A stretch of DNA of 64,000 bases from Lucifuga dentata (GCA_014773175.1 VXCM01002787.1:141007-205006), one strand, 5' to 3'. Shown: positions 12,276-24,106, numbered from the stretch's first letter. The notes: generated from the letters alone by a model not told the origin. Program-made: numbers and translations.

Positions 12276-12542
12276 TATAGATATATTTTAAAGTGGCCAT
12301 ATGAATTATGGGCCTCTGCACCATCTACATCTGCAAACAATGTGTTCACAATGTGCAATTTTATTTAGGATATTTTAATGTATTATATCAAGAAGTGTAA
12401 AGAATATTTAACGATCCCCAACATTTTTAAACTCAGTAAGTAATTTATGGTCTACATGTGGCTCCTGCTCCTATATCTACCTTAAAAGAAATTTTCATCT
12501 TCAGTATTGTGGAAAAGAAATAACTTCCAGAGATGAAAGTTT

Positions 12543-13207
12543 TTAAAGGACCATACCACACATTTTACATGTTTGAGCCTAATATATTCAATTTTCATAC
12601 ATGTAACGTTACTGACAATCATTTCCCAAAGTNCATTTTACATGTTTGAGCCTAATATATTCAATTTTCATACATGTAACGTTACTGACAATCATTTCCT
12701 GAAGTATAAAACCATATTTCAGCTTTCCTGATGTTTTGCAAAATCTCTTAATCTTTCAAAATCAAATATTCAAGCGATGCACCCACCTTAAAAATCGATG
12801 TTTCGCCTGCTAATAGTTACGTAAAATTATGAAGTCACGGTTGTTTAAATTTTTCAATAAACGCAGGTCTTCTTTTGGGGCTATATTCCCCAGTGGAGAC
12901 ATGCATTCACTCCACATTTTTTATTGCACTTAAACGCTAAAATTACTTAACTTCGAAAAACAAACTTGAATACATGTGTTGTTCGCAATGAAGGAATACC
13001 TATCCCAAGAATGTTTCAAGAATCAACAAGTTGATTTCAATAGCGTACCAGAATGAACTGAAACCAATGGCAGTCCTGGAAGGTAGGAAAAATATTTTTA
13101 GTTCACCGTTCCAGTAGTATGGTTTGGGAAATGACTGTCAGTACCTTACGTGTATAAAAATTTAATATATTAGGCTCAAACATAAAATGGATGGTATAGT
13201 CCTTTAA
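12543..13207 (+). mobile_element. TTAA inverted-repeat element, copy 4 (subfamily A)
   Basis: A full copy in + orientation bounded by TTAA on both sides (TTTTAAAGGACCATACC ... GGTATAGTCCTTTAA). The apparent 665-bp length includes about 72 bases that are an assembly duplication around the N at 12633; without it the copy is about 593 bp. The element is non-coding. Confidence 0.92.
12561..12705. repeat. Duplication across a single N (12633) inside copy 4
   Basis: The 72 bases at 12561-12632 recur at 12634-12705 with two differences near the end (TTCCCAAAGT against TTCCTGAAGT). This is an unmerged contig overlap or collapsed similar copies. Confidence 0.85.
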
Positions 13208-13684
13208 ACTATAATTCTATCTGAGTTGTTTTCTTTACAGGCCTTGGTGTCTGTTTGAATGATCCACATCACACTCACTGGACAAAGGGGACATCCTATC
13301 ATTATTTAATTTAATGGTAGTCAAAACATTTTTAGCCTTCAGCTCTTCACTGGTTGATTTAGGCAGAGAATCTCAACTCAACCGAGCCCATCCAACTAAA
13401 AATAAACCCTCATCTACTCTGCCTCTCCTTTCCTGTTCCAGAAGTTATAAATCATTAACGTGACAAACTGTTTTGACAAGCAAGAGTGATTCTTATCGAG
13501 CAGTTCGATGACTGTGAGCCTGAGGAAAAGATCGCAACAAACAACATGTCCTATGTCCCAAAATAATTTCATGTCGTGATGAGGATAAACTTTTTAGGTA
13601 ACAGAAAGTCTAGCACAGCATTGACTAGTATATTTTTAAAAAGTGTATTTCAAACAGGACAGATGAAGGTACTAGCTAAGAGAT

Positions 13685-13925
13685 TTAAAGGAGCAGACCG
13701 GTGATTTTGCATGTTTGAGTCCAATATATACAACCAGCATACACATTACATTACTGGCAACTACGTTCCAAAAACCGAATTTTAGTTTTTGTGTTAATTT
13801 GCCAAATCCACCTGATGTTTCAAAATCAAATGTTCAGGTGATACACCCATCTTAAAATTCTGCTAACTCTTACGCACGATCACTTCAATTTCTCTGTAAA
13901 AGCAGTCTTCTGCTGGGACTAAGGT
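13685..13925 (+). mobile_element. TTAA inverted-repeat element, copy 5 (subfamily B, 3'-truncated)
   Basis: The left end is TTAAAGGAGCAGACCGGTGA, followed by subfamily B sequence (GAGTCCAATATATACAACC). The copy continues through the TTTCAAAATCAAATGTTC and CACCCATCTTAAAA blocks and stops near CTTCTGCTGGGACTA. The right half and right TIR are absent. Confidence 0.8.
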
Positions 13926-14803
13926 GCTGGAAAAGTAGGTTACGTCTCTTTAAATTTATCAACTTTACAACAGCTCTGTATCATTGTTAGATATGAATAT
14001 CAGCAAATTTTGATACCTCTGCTACCAAGTTTAAATTATAACACACAATCACAGACAGACACTCAGGTCATGGCATGGGAATCTGGGTTAAATTATGAGC
14101 TTTATTAGCATTTTAACCTGGATGACTATTTCCCACATTATATTTCCTACAATATCATGTGGCTGTGATTCATACTGATCATGTTCCATCAATGCAACAG
14201 TCTGAACAGAGAAAGTCCTTCAATGAACCATGACGAGCTGAATGTAGGAACTTATCATCACAGTGATACGAGCCACATCAAATTAACCCAAAGTCCACTC
14301 ATTCCTCTGAGCACAGGATCCCACGGAAACAAAATCACAAACAAAATTGATGTCAACAAAATACCTGCACACAAGAGAACGAATGAACTTTGCTGACGCC
14401 AGCAGCACGACGTTTCCCAACAGCATCTTTCTCAGGGAAGGAAAAGACATTTAAAGAGTTCTAATAAGATGATTTGGCAGGTTAGCAAGGTAATGTAATT
14501 TCCATCCCTGATTACAACTGAGGTCATTTTCATTCCTTCGGTGTAACAATATGGACTAAGAGCTTGTGATGCTCAGGTCAGAGCCAAAACAGCAAAAATG
14601 TGACGCTAACAGAAACACAACAACCTCTAACTCTTGACCTTTACATCTCCATCATGGCTGAGAGCAGTTTCAAGCCTGAAGAAGATAAGTGGTTGGAAGT
14701 CAAGCTTAACATAGCACATAGCAGCATGCTGATTGGCTCTAACATGTATCCACAGACAGAGGAATTGAAAACAGTTACATGAAGCCTATTATACTACTAC
14801 TGT

Positions 14804-14840
14804 AAAAAAAAACAAAAAAAAAAAAANAAAAAAAAAAAAA
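14804..14840. repeat. Poly-A run with an N
   Basis: An A-rich run with one C and an N at 14827. Confidence 0.9.
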
Positions 14841-15006
14841 CAGAGAATTTCTAGCAGACAGACACAGGTTATCTCTACTTCTATATTTACATACAGGCAC
14901 TTATTGCTGTAATTCAAAGGGACCTGGAAGGTTTGGTACGTAATAAAAAAGTGCAACAGGAGATATTGCCAGTTAGGGTTAGTGTCACTAAAAAATATGA
15001 AAACGC

Positions 15007-15597
15007 TTAAAGGACTATACTGCCACTTTCCATGTTTGAGCCTAATATATTCAATTTTCATACATGTTACGTTACTGACAATCATTTCCCAATGGATAAA
15101 ACCATATTAAGCTTTTCTGGTATTTTGCAAAATCTTTCAATCTTTCAAAATCAAATATTCAAGCAATACACTCACCTTAAAAATCAATGTTTCGCCTGCT
15201 TAATAGTTACACAACCTTATGAATTCATGGTCGTTTATATTTTTCCATAAATGCAGGTCTTCTTTTGGGACTATATTCCCCAGTGGAGACATACATTCAC
15301 TCTGCACTTTTTATTACACTTAAACGCTAAAATTATGTAACTTCTAAAAAAATCTGAATACACGTGTTGTTCACGATGATGGATTGCCTATCCCAAGGAT
15401 GTTTCAAATATCAACAAGTGATTTTAATAGCGTATCAGAATGAACTGAAACCAATGGAGGCCTGGAAGGTAGGAAAAATAATTTTTAATTCACCGTTCCA
15501 GTAGTATGCTTTGGGAAATGATTGTCAGTAACGTTGCGTGTATGAAAAGTGAATATATTAGGCTCAAACATGCAAAATGGCCAGTATGGTCCTTTAA
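15007..15597 (+). mobile_element. TTAA inverted-repeat element, copy 6 (subfamily A, reference copy)
   Basis: This is the cleanest complete copy, 591 bp, with TTAA at both ends. The left terminal repeat at about 15007-15094 and the right at about 15510-15597 are near-perfect reverse complements. They share the GTTTGAGCCTAATATATTCA and GTTACTGACAATCATTTCCC blocks. The interior is AT-rich and shows no transposase motif. A TTAA boundary is the target site of piggyBac-type transposases, but the ends lack the usual CCY start of that superfamily, so assignment is open. Confidence 0.95.
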
Positions 15598-16276
15598 ACA
15601 GGAATTTAAAAGAATAAACGACCATAACAGTTTCCTTTATACATCATTGACTTGAACCCATGCCCTGCCCACCCTTTCCGGGGAGATAACTTTTTGGTGC
15701 AAACAACACCCGAGCTGCGTGGACATCAGGGATACGTCTGGTTTGGTGGTTTGCTGCTTACAGATGGTTTGTGTGGCGTTCACGGAGCGGTGGAAAAATG
15801 CTATAAGGCACTGCTCTCTCACACTCTGTCATTTTCCACTGTGAAAGTATAAAGACTTCAGTGGGATAACAATGGAGTGTGTGTATCGTATGCTACTGGA
15901 GTGCAGTAATTCAGCGGGAAGAACGCAATATGACACCACACACACACACACACAGATACAAATGTGTGACCTTCAGTGGATGTATATTGTCTATTTTTGA
16001 ATTTTTATTTTAAAAATTACTAAGAATTTAAGTGAAATTCTGAAAATTAACTGCGTTCTTGTTTTGCTCATGGGCACGCTGACCAGTTGGGCATCTGGGA
16101 ATCAAACCTGTGAGTCTCTTGAACCACAAGACCATTGTGCTCCTCCATTCCTCGCTCCCTCCTTTTCATTTAACCATTTTGTTCTGGTCCTTGTTCCTTG
16201 CCCACGCACTGCAATCACAGCTGCACTGTCACAGCACTCACACACAATACCTTTTACCACCAGCACCTCACACTCA

Positions 16277-16320
<44 letters not shown>

Positions 16321-17666
16321 ATACACACCAACGCATATGAATGGTAATTACGTGCACACTCTGCTCGATCTGGCATGATTATAGGCCTGCCTGAGAGGCG
16401 AGAGGGTCGCAGTTACAGAGTCAGAGCATCGGGGTGGTGCAGAGGGAGGGGGCGGGTGGATGCACTGACAGCAATAAAGTCTGAACAAAATGATTCAGCC
16501 ACAACCACATGTGGATGGAATCAAACAGTCTCAACTTTCAATTTGTTCATGTGTCTGGTGAAGCATTTAAGAGCACATAAAATTAAATAATGTGAACCGT
16601 ATCAGAGGCTATGACGAATCAAAGCATAATCTAACCTATGGAGGGCGCTAAAGTCCTAACAACCGCGTTCGTGGGGGCTGTCTACCCTTTAGCCCTGTTT
16701 TTGCCAACCATGTCTGCCACATCGAGGCCACGGTGGGGCCGCACCCAGCTGGCATGATGCTGATACGCACAAGAGAACACTTATCATATGTAGCACATCT
16801 GGGTAAGTGGTACTGGAAACACGCCAGAGTGTGTTTGTGTGTATGTGTGTGTGTTTCATTCAGTAGTTGGAGGCACAATCCATCAACTGACAGAAATGAG
16901 TTCAAGCCATGTTGATAAGCACCCCGCTGAAGTGCCTCAGAGTAAAACGTAGGGTTAAAAACTTTGACGTTATTATTCTTTATAACGGCTATCACACAAT
17001 TCCAACAGATGAGCATCATTTCCAAGGAACCACGTGAAACCATGAAGACCTCTAGTGAGAGAGGTCATCACAAGATATGATAAAAACACCAGCCAGAAAC
17101 CGAGGTAATTTTTTGCTGGAGCTGAAAAGCATTTTTGGTTGCGCAGTTTTATCCATTTGACACATGCTCTATGCATATCCTCCTTTTATCTTCCAAAGTA
17201 ATCATTTTGTTCAGCTTTGACAAAAATTCCATTTAAAAAAAATATACCTGTTGATTCCATTCAGATAAATTTGTCAATTTTGTATTCAGATAATATCTAC
17301 TAGAGATCACTTTAACAGAGTTATCAAGTGTGTATAATGGCTATTATTGGATGACTGGGTATATTACTGGCAGATGTGTAGCACTAATTCACATAAGAAG
17401 GAGTGATGCTTTAGAGCCATAATAATTCTGTCTGATCTCCCGTGTGATCATTACATACAGCTTTACTGTAAATGTCACGCTCTGTCACTGTGTTTGATGG
17501 TGGAGTCATACATAGTGTATATGACCATAAACATCTTGATGACATATAATGCTCAACATCAGGATCTGACAGCACTTTGATGCCATCTCGTTATGTCAGG
17601 CCAGGACGGCTCTCTGACGTTAGCAACACTGAGCCACACACTGACTTCATAAAGATTTTCCTAAAG
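15598..17666. other. Gene-free stretch
   Basis: No gene recognised. It holds a long CA array at 16277-16318 and a tRNA B-box-like site on the minus strand near 16093-16113 (GGTTTGATTCC). The small open frame at 15652-15852 has no recognised domain. Confidence 0.5.
16277..16318. repeat. (CA)n microsatellite
   Basis: A CA array of about 41 bases. Confidence 0.96.
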
Positions 17667-18200
17667 CAGGGGTACTCAAATACACATCTTAAAGGTCCAC
17701 AAAGAAAATTTTCAATAAGACAAAGGTTGTTTAGGCACATCAGTGTGGTGCTCGTTGGAGGGAGGATGAACGCATATTTTTTAATCCATTCCTCTTTGAA
17801 TTGCCGATTTGCACTGTCGACTTTTCTTTTACTGGCCACCTTTGAACATGCCATTTTAGATTGATTCACATTTGAAATCTAGGCTACTAGTTAACTGCTG
17901 GCGAAACTAGCTGTGCTGCCAACTCTCAATGAGTCCACCGTGTCAACCCATCATTGTCAAGGAAATGACAGGACGCTGAATGTGATTACACAAACCAAAG
18001 CAGAGCAGACATTCTCACACAGACAGTGGAGCAGTTAGACATTCAAAACGCTACTTACAGTGGAGAAAGCAGCGGATTTTGACTTGTTGCATCACAGCGA
18101 TGTCTCGCAGATAATACTAATAATACATATAAAAGTTTAATTTGCTCAGAGTCAGGAGACAGTTGTGGTTCGGTCTGAATCCAGACCGGAGTCTGGACAA
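17667..18200 (-). mobile_element. hAT-type DNA transposon relic (right border uncertain)
   Basis: The low-coordinate end begins CAGGGGTACTCAAATACACA, the CAGGGGT start typical of vertebrate hAT terminal repeats. A minus-strand transposase fragment runs straight into it. Further right, sequence near 18150-18200 (GGTCTGAATCCAGACCGGAG) resembles 5' regions of teleost hAT elements as I remember them. No opposite terminal repeat or target duplication was found, so only the left border is firm. Confidence 0.55.
17668..17854 (-). pseudogene. hAT transposase N-terminus, internally deleted
   Basis: From an ATG at 17854 (minus strand) the frame reads MACSKVASKRKVDSANRQ, then QFKEEWIKKYAFILPP, then a decayed zinc-finger start (MCLNNLCLIENF). 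KRKVD..NRQF.EEW..KY.F.LPP is the conserved opening of hAT transposases and their domesticated relatives (the GTF2IRD2/ZBED/FAM200 group), directly ahead of the BED zinc finger. After about 50 residues the frame passes into the element's 3' terminal repeat. The catalytic and dimerisation parts are therefore missing. This is a deletion derivative and cannot be an active transposase. Confidence 0.7.
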
Positions 18201-19270
18201 CACAAACTGTGCCATTCTGCAGTACTGCTTAAATATGCCATCACCAATCTGCAAATGGTGAAATGTTGCATTGATTCAGAGGGATAAAAATGGTATTTTA
18301 GTTGCATGTTGTGAGCAATATCATTTCCACTATCATTAGTCTCTATTGGCTAAGATGAAGATTAGATTAGCTCTAATTAGATTAATGGTTTTGTCCACTA
18401 AGTTTGGCAACCAAGCAAGTCGCACATTAAGGTCCAGTCATTTATGTAACCTGAGCAACAGGCTTGAAGTTCAGATGTGTAATGTGTCTGCTCGTGACAT
18501 AAAACAATCTATTACAACTGTTAGTTTGTTAAGTGAGTGTTGTTAAAGTGAAGGGATCTGTGTTTACAGGCTTGTAGAGCTAAAGGCAGAGAAAAGTACA
18601 GACTCAGACCAAAGGGTGATTGGTCTGTTTTCTCAGGTTTAGAATGTAAGCACTTTGTTAGAAAAATGTTTTAATCTGAATAAGCTGACTTGACTTTCAG
18701 CTCATGTCAGAGGTCACAGCTTTACACATTTGATCACCTGATTCAGCTTTAACCTGATTTTAGAATTATGGTACAAACCTGCTACTCTTTTTTCATTGCA
18801 GCCTATAGCTAGCTTTATATTGGCAACTTTCAATAATACAGTTTCAACTTTTTAGCTTTTTTTTTCTACAAATGTTACAACAGTACAGAAGAGTGTCATC
18901 CAAAAAGATATTTCCACCATTTTCAAGCCCCTAACAAAATTAATTTAATCATCATCTCAATATATACTAATACTTTAGAGTAACATTTCTATAGGGTTGG
19001 ACCTTAAAATAAGTTAAAGGCGCACCCTGAGTCAAACTTTATGGACAATTAAAGACTTATCCTCAGAGCTCCAATAATTATGCCTGACCACAAAACCTAA
19101 AATCCTTGAAAGTCAGTCAACAACAACAGATTACCCAATGGCTTTCAAATGCTGATGCAGTCAAAGACTCAGTTATTTTCTAGACATTTTGGAACCTCTG
19201 TTAGGGCTCAAGGGTTTCATCTCCAGAGTCTAATCAAGACATTTATTGCAACTGAAGCATTAAAATCAAT

Positions 19271-19307
<37 letters not shown>
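19271..19307. repeat. (ATG)12 trinucleotide microsatellite
   Basis: A perfect ATG/GAT array of 37 bases, the only clear trinucleotide array in the window. Confidence 0.97.
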
Positions 19308-19308
<1 letters not shown>

Positions 19309-19606
19309 TATCCACACTCACCACTGGGTTCTTTCAGTACGTAAGAGCAGTCACATTTGAGTGTTTTTATGCCTATTTAAGGTGTTGTGGTTTTGCAGGC
19401 GCTGTAACAGAGACGGAAGTAAAAAAATAAAAATAATGGAGCCCAGACAGACCAAGTCTATTTTGGCAGCTAATTTGGGCAGACGGTGGGAATTGGCTCA
19501 TTTACATCTTACATGAAATATGCAAGAGATTTTGAGGTTAATGCTGTCAGCCTTGGAGCAAGGTGGCAGACAAGGTGAAGAGGTGTGGAGAATGCTGTAT
19601 TAAAGA

Positions 19607-19608
<2 letters not shown>

Positions 19609-19645
<37 letters not shown>

Positions 19646-19648
19646 TGT
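19609..19648. repeat. (GT)n microsatellite
   Basis: A GT array with one AT interruption. Confidence 0.95.
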
Positions 19649-19796
19649 CTACATGAATACTGGTGTGCAAAAGGTTCATGTTGTTGTGTAACAGCGTAGG
19701 TGTGTCGTGGAATCGCCTGTATCTTAGCAGCATTAGCCTGGTGGATTAAAGTGTCAGTGGGGAAGTCATGGCTATCTGTTCCAGACACAATACACA

Positions 19797-19829
<33 letters not shown>

Positions 19830-20895
19830 TCTTAGGCTTCATTTAGCTGCTTTTCCCGAAACATGCTTGCTCATCAGCCAGCTGTCCCACTCTGCTTGAC
19901 AGCTGGACCTTCTTGCAACACCATCTAAAGAAGATAATTAACCTAAACACATTGCACTAACCTAATGCTCAAACTGTTCTAACCCTTGTCCCTTCCCTAG
20001 AAACACAAACACACACACATACACACACCCAGGCAGCTCCAGCAAAGCACCACTTCAGTGTGATCACATTCAAATGTGTGAAAAAATAATCATGACAACT
20101 GTTTCCAATTTATGATTTTGAAATGTAAGATGTTAAAATGTTTCACATTGAGGCAAATAATGGGATGAATTCTGTTCGGAGTATCTATAATCCATACATT
20201 CATCTCTCAAGTCAATTATCCAATACAAAACAACCTTTTTCCCATGATGGTGCTGACGAAAGACAAACTCATGACAGAGGAAAAACAAAAGAGCTAATGT
20301 CAGATTTATAGCACAGCTAGCTCAAAAACCTTTCATATGACTGGATTATTATAAACTGAGCCATACAAGGCAGGGGTCACATACGGAAGCTCTTTGTTTT
20401 TCCCGTTTTCACTGCCTGGGAGACATTTGTGCGAGCCGACTGCCGGGCTTCTGAAACAAAGACCTCCTGTATGTGATAACGGTGATGGGTGAGAGTTTGG
20501 GCCATTCCATCTCCAACACATGGAAGACACAGGATAGTATCTCCTGTCGAATCAGAAGCCGACGACCCAGCTGCCTTGCCACAAAATGTGACTGCAAAGA
20601 ATAAGGTGCTTTGATTGGCCAAGAGGTTTCCACACAGGGTATGTTTTGCTGTGTTATTTTAGAAGAAAGGGAAGGATGAATGATTCATGGCTGGGAGCTG
20701 TCACAGTGGCCAAAAATGGAGGGGAGAACACCGAGTTAAATGGATAATATGAGTAAATAATGAACACTCACACACATCCCTAATGTATGATTCACTCCCT
20801 CACACACACACGTTCTTCCACATTCATAAAGCAAATGCAATGGACACAAATAAAGAAGCATACAACAAGGAACTATGAATAAAGTGACTGCATTT

Positions 20896-21463
20896 TTAAA
20901 GGACCATACCACCCATTTTGCATGTTTGAACCTAATATATTCAATTTTCATACATGTAACATTACTGACAATCATTTCCTGAAGGATAAAACCGTATTTC
21001 AGCTTTCCTTATATTTTGCAAAATATCTTAATCTTTCAAAATCAAATATTCAAGTGATACACCCACCTTAAAAATTCATGTTTCTCCTGCTAATAGTTAC
21101 ACAGCCTTANGAATTTTTCAATAAACACAGGTCTTCTTTTGGGACTATATTCCCCAGTGGAGACATATATTCACTCCAAGCTTTTTAACGCTAAAATTAC
21201 AAAACTTCGAAAAAACCTGAATACACGTCTTGTTCGTGATGATGGATTACCTATCCCGTGAACATTTCAAGTATCAAAAAGTTGATTTCAATAGCATACC
21301 AGAATGAACTGAAACCAGTAGCAGTCTGGAAGATAGGAAAAAAAAATTGTTTTAATTCATCATTCCAGTACTATGCTTTGTGAAATGATTGTCAGTAACG
21401 TTACCTGTATGAAAATTGAATATATTAGTCTCAAACACGCATAACGGGTGGTATGTCCTTTAA
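20896..21463 (+). mobile_element. TTAA inverted-repeat element, copy 7 (subfamily A)
   Basis: Complete ends (TTAAAGGACCATACCACCC ... GGTATGTCCTTTAA). About 20 bases are missing next to an N at 21110, between CAGCCTTA and TTTTTCAATAAAC. The N there may hide real sequence. Plus orientation. Confidence 0.92.
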
Positions 21464-22192
21464 AATGTTGCAACATTTCATGACCTTAGGAACAGGCTTT
21501 AATCCTACAGTTGGTGACCTGAAGAACATGACCCTGCTGGTGACACTGGGGCATTGACACAGATGTGGAAGCGCAAAGATACAGAGACAGAGAAGGGGGG
21601 AAAAAAAAGAAAAGCCATCATAAAGCGAGCTTTTCAGGATCATGCCACATTTCATGTTAACACAGTGAACAGGTAGAGAGAGAGAGACAATGAGAGCTAA
21701 AAACAGAAGCCGCTAGCTACTCCACCTTAAACAAATTTTGACCAAACACCTCGGACAGCCACGAGCTGAAACCCATTCACACATCACCTCCTTCCCTGTC
21801 ACACAGCTATTCATCTGCCCATTAGTCTCCTGTGGCAGGTGACAGCAGATAAAGACAGGCTGAAACAAAAAAAGACGACATATAGAAGTGCACTCCTGGT
21901 TTGACTGTAAGGGATCATGCATTCCTGGGTGCCTCGCTGAGGTTAAGTGCAACACAAGAATATGCCAAACAAAGAAATGTGAGTGGCTATAGATGGCAGC
22001 ATGAGGACCAGTGAGTGTGTGTGGAATGAAAAGGAGAGAAAACACTGATCTGTACTCAGTGATCACCATAAAAAAAAAAAGACAAAAGTGTTTTAATTCA
22101 GGTTAAAATGTTAGAACCTGCATGCATTTCAAGCTCATGCTATGAAATGTTTTATTCTCTTTATTACATTTACCCATTGGCCTTAAAGAACC
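21464..22192. other. Gene-free stretch between element copies
   Basis: No recognisable feature apart from short A-rich and GA-rich runs near 21600 and 21680. Confidence 0.5.
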
Positions 22193-22596
22193 ATAGCAGT
22201 GGTTTTGCATGTTTGAACCTAGTACATACAACCCATATACACGTTACGTTACTGACAACCATTTCCCAAAAGATATTATGGCAAATAGAATTTTTTTTTC
22301 CTACTTCCAGACCTTCCAGATGAAAATGCATGTCTCCGCCAGAGAATACAGTCCCAGGAAAAGACGGCTTTTACAGAGAAATTAAAAGCAACTGTCCCTT
22401 CTCCATTTGGACGTATGTGGTAGTAGGCAAAACACTGAATTTTTAAGGTGGGTGCAACATTTGCTTTTAAAAGATTTGGGGATTTGGCAAAAATAACAGG
22501 AAAAGTGAAACAGTGTTTTAGAAAGTGGCTGTCAGTAACATGTACGTGTTCATTTTATTGGGCTTAAACATGCAAAATCACCAGTATGCCCTTTAA
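22193..22596 (-). mobile_element. TTAA inverted-repeat element, copy 8 (subfamily B, internal deletion)
   Basis: TTAA-bounded copy of 404 bp, minus orientation. TIRs carry the B marks (GGTTTTGCATGTTTGAACCT, TACATACAACCCATATACAC). The segment that normally holds the GAATGAACTGAAACC block is missing, which explains the short length. Confidence 0.85.
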
Positions 22597-23180
22597 AGTG
22601 GCTCAGAAGTTTTACTTCAAATGTAATTTAAGAAGTTAAAGGAGATTGTAGGTGATTGTAACCCAGCACGACAGGCACGGTTCTGAGGCTTTTAGACGGA
22701 GCAGCTGTTGGAGGAACTTTGTCGCATAATATCACCAAACCACAAGTGGCAGCAGGTGTAGTCATGGCCACGGTAAAACTAACAGACAAAAGAAGGGGGG
22801 TCTGCTTTTAAATGTGAATGTGGCATCAGGGCAACTGTAGAGAGCTCTCAGTGCCTCTCACAGATGAAGATAAAGAGAGGGTGAACAGACAAAAACTTTT
22901 ATGTTCTCAATGAGCTCTCTTGTTTTGGTCTTCCTCAAGGGGGAAAAAAAACCCCAAAAAAGTCTTCCTGAAGCTACTGGTCTTGTGACAAAGTGGGTGT
23001 CAGTGGAGGTTNAAAAAACCCCAAAAAAGTCTTCCTGAAGCTACTGGTCTTGTGACAAAGTGGGTGTCAGTGGAGGTTTTTTGCTTCACCAAATAACAAA
23101 TATTATCTGCGTTGTTTACATAAGCCAATTTAAATATTAAGTCTCCACTTATAAAGGCAATAAATCAAATATTTATAGTC
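22597..23180. other. Gene-free stretch with an assembly duplication
   Basis: No gene seen. The 66 bases at 22946-23011 are repeated after the N at 23012. Confidence 0.5.
22946..23078. repeat. Artefactual duplication across a single N (23012)
   Basis: An exact 66-base repeat on either side of the N. Confidence 0.9.
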
Positions 23181-23887
23181 TTAAAGGGCCATACCACCCA
23201 TTTTGCATGTTTCAGCACAATATATTCAATTTTCATTGAAGATATTACTGACATCATTTTCCAAAGGATAAAACCGTATTTCAGCTTTCCTGATATTTTG
23301 CAAAATCTCTTAATCTTTCAAAATCAAATATTCAAGCAATACCATCTTAAAATTTAATAAATTATAGAAAACTCAGTCCGGATTCAAGTTTTTAATTCTG
23401 AACCGTTTCTCCATCCAAATGGCTTCAACTTATCTACCACCTGGATGACTGAGAATCTTCATCAAAACTTAAAAATCAATGTTTTGCTTGCTAATAGTTA
23501 CGCAGCCTTATGAAGTCAAGGTTTAAATTTTTCCATATATGCAGGTCTTCTTTTGAGACTATATTCCCCAGTGGAGACATACATTCACTCCGCGCTTTTT
23601 ATTGCGCTAAAACGCTAAAATTACGAAATTTAAAAAAAAAACCCTGAATACACGTCTTGTTCACGATGATGGATTACCTATCCCAAGAACATTTCTAGTA
23701 TCAACAAGTTGATTTTAATAGCGTACCAGAATGAACTGAAACCAATGGTGGTCTGGAAGGTAGGAAAAACATTTTTAATTCACCGTTCCAGTAGTATGCT
23801 TTGGGAAATGATTGTCAGTAACGTTACATGTATGAAAATTGAATATATTAGGCTCAAACATGCAAAATGGATGGTATGGTCCTTTAA
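23181..23887 (+). mobile_element. TTAA inverted-repeat element, copy 9 (subfamily A) with nested insertion
   Basis: A complete copy (TTAAAGGGCCATACCACCC ... GGTATGGTCCTTTAA) that is 707 bp long because 115 bp are inserted at 23353-23467. The insertion is flanked by a direct repeat CTTAAAA at 23346-23352 and 23468-23474. Without it the copy is of normal length. Confidence 0.92.
23353..23467. mobile_element. Nested 115-bp insertion in copy 9
   Basis: Sequence absent from every other copy, bounded by the 7-base direct repeat CTTAAAA as expected of a target-site duplication. It contains CACCTGGATGACTGAGAATC. Family unknown; it might be a short retrotransposon fragment. Confidence 0.65.
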
Positions 23888-24080
23888 ATTTAAAAATGTG
23901 TCATATCCAAGGTATCAACAAAATCAATATTTTAAGAACTTGATCCAGAGCAGAACCACAGGAAAGCCTGGTTTGTGACACGCTACACCGAGTGTTGTGA
24001 TAGCAGCTGCTGAAGTGAAGCATCCCAGCCGGCTCCTGCATGTCACCTGACACTTCAACAAACCGCCCTGCCATTGCCTC

Positions 24081-24106
24081 TTTTTTTTTTTTTTTTTTTT
24101 TTTTTT
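24081..24106. repeat. Poly-T run
   Basis: About 26 T residues without interruption. Confidence 0.95.

Larger units (their letters stand above)
9149..12542. other. Stretch without a confident gene, with two candidate functional blocks
   Basis: It contains the purine-rich tract, a candidate conserved non-coding block at 9965-10230, a poly-T run with N at 10238-10272, a long TG array at 10646-10697, a purine-rich segment at 11260-11560, an exon-like segment at 12047-12142 and a poly-A run at 12245-12270. Confidence 0.5.
18201..20895. other. Gene-free stretch
   Basis: Mostly AT-rich single-copy-looking sequence with a GAT trinucleotide array at 19271 and TG arrays at 19609. No exon or RNA gene recognised. 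Confidence 0.5.

Noticed and set aside
11870..12358. 162-codon open frame on the minus strand
   Set aside because: It includes a poly-F run from the poly-A tract and no domain as a whole. Only the short exon-like part at 12047-12142 was kept as a candidate.
23709..23978. Recurring open frame starting MILIAYQNELKP with similar versions in copies at 2.8, 23.7 and 34.5 kb
   Set aside because: It spans the right part of the TTAA element, including the TIR, and recurs only because the element is repeated. Other copies interrupt it and there is no known domain.
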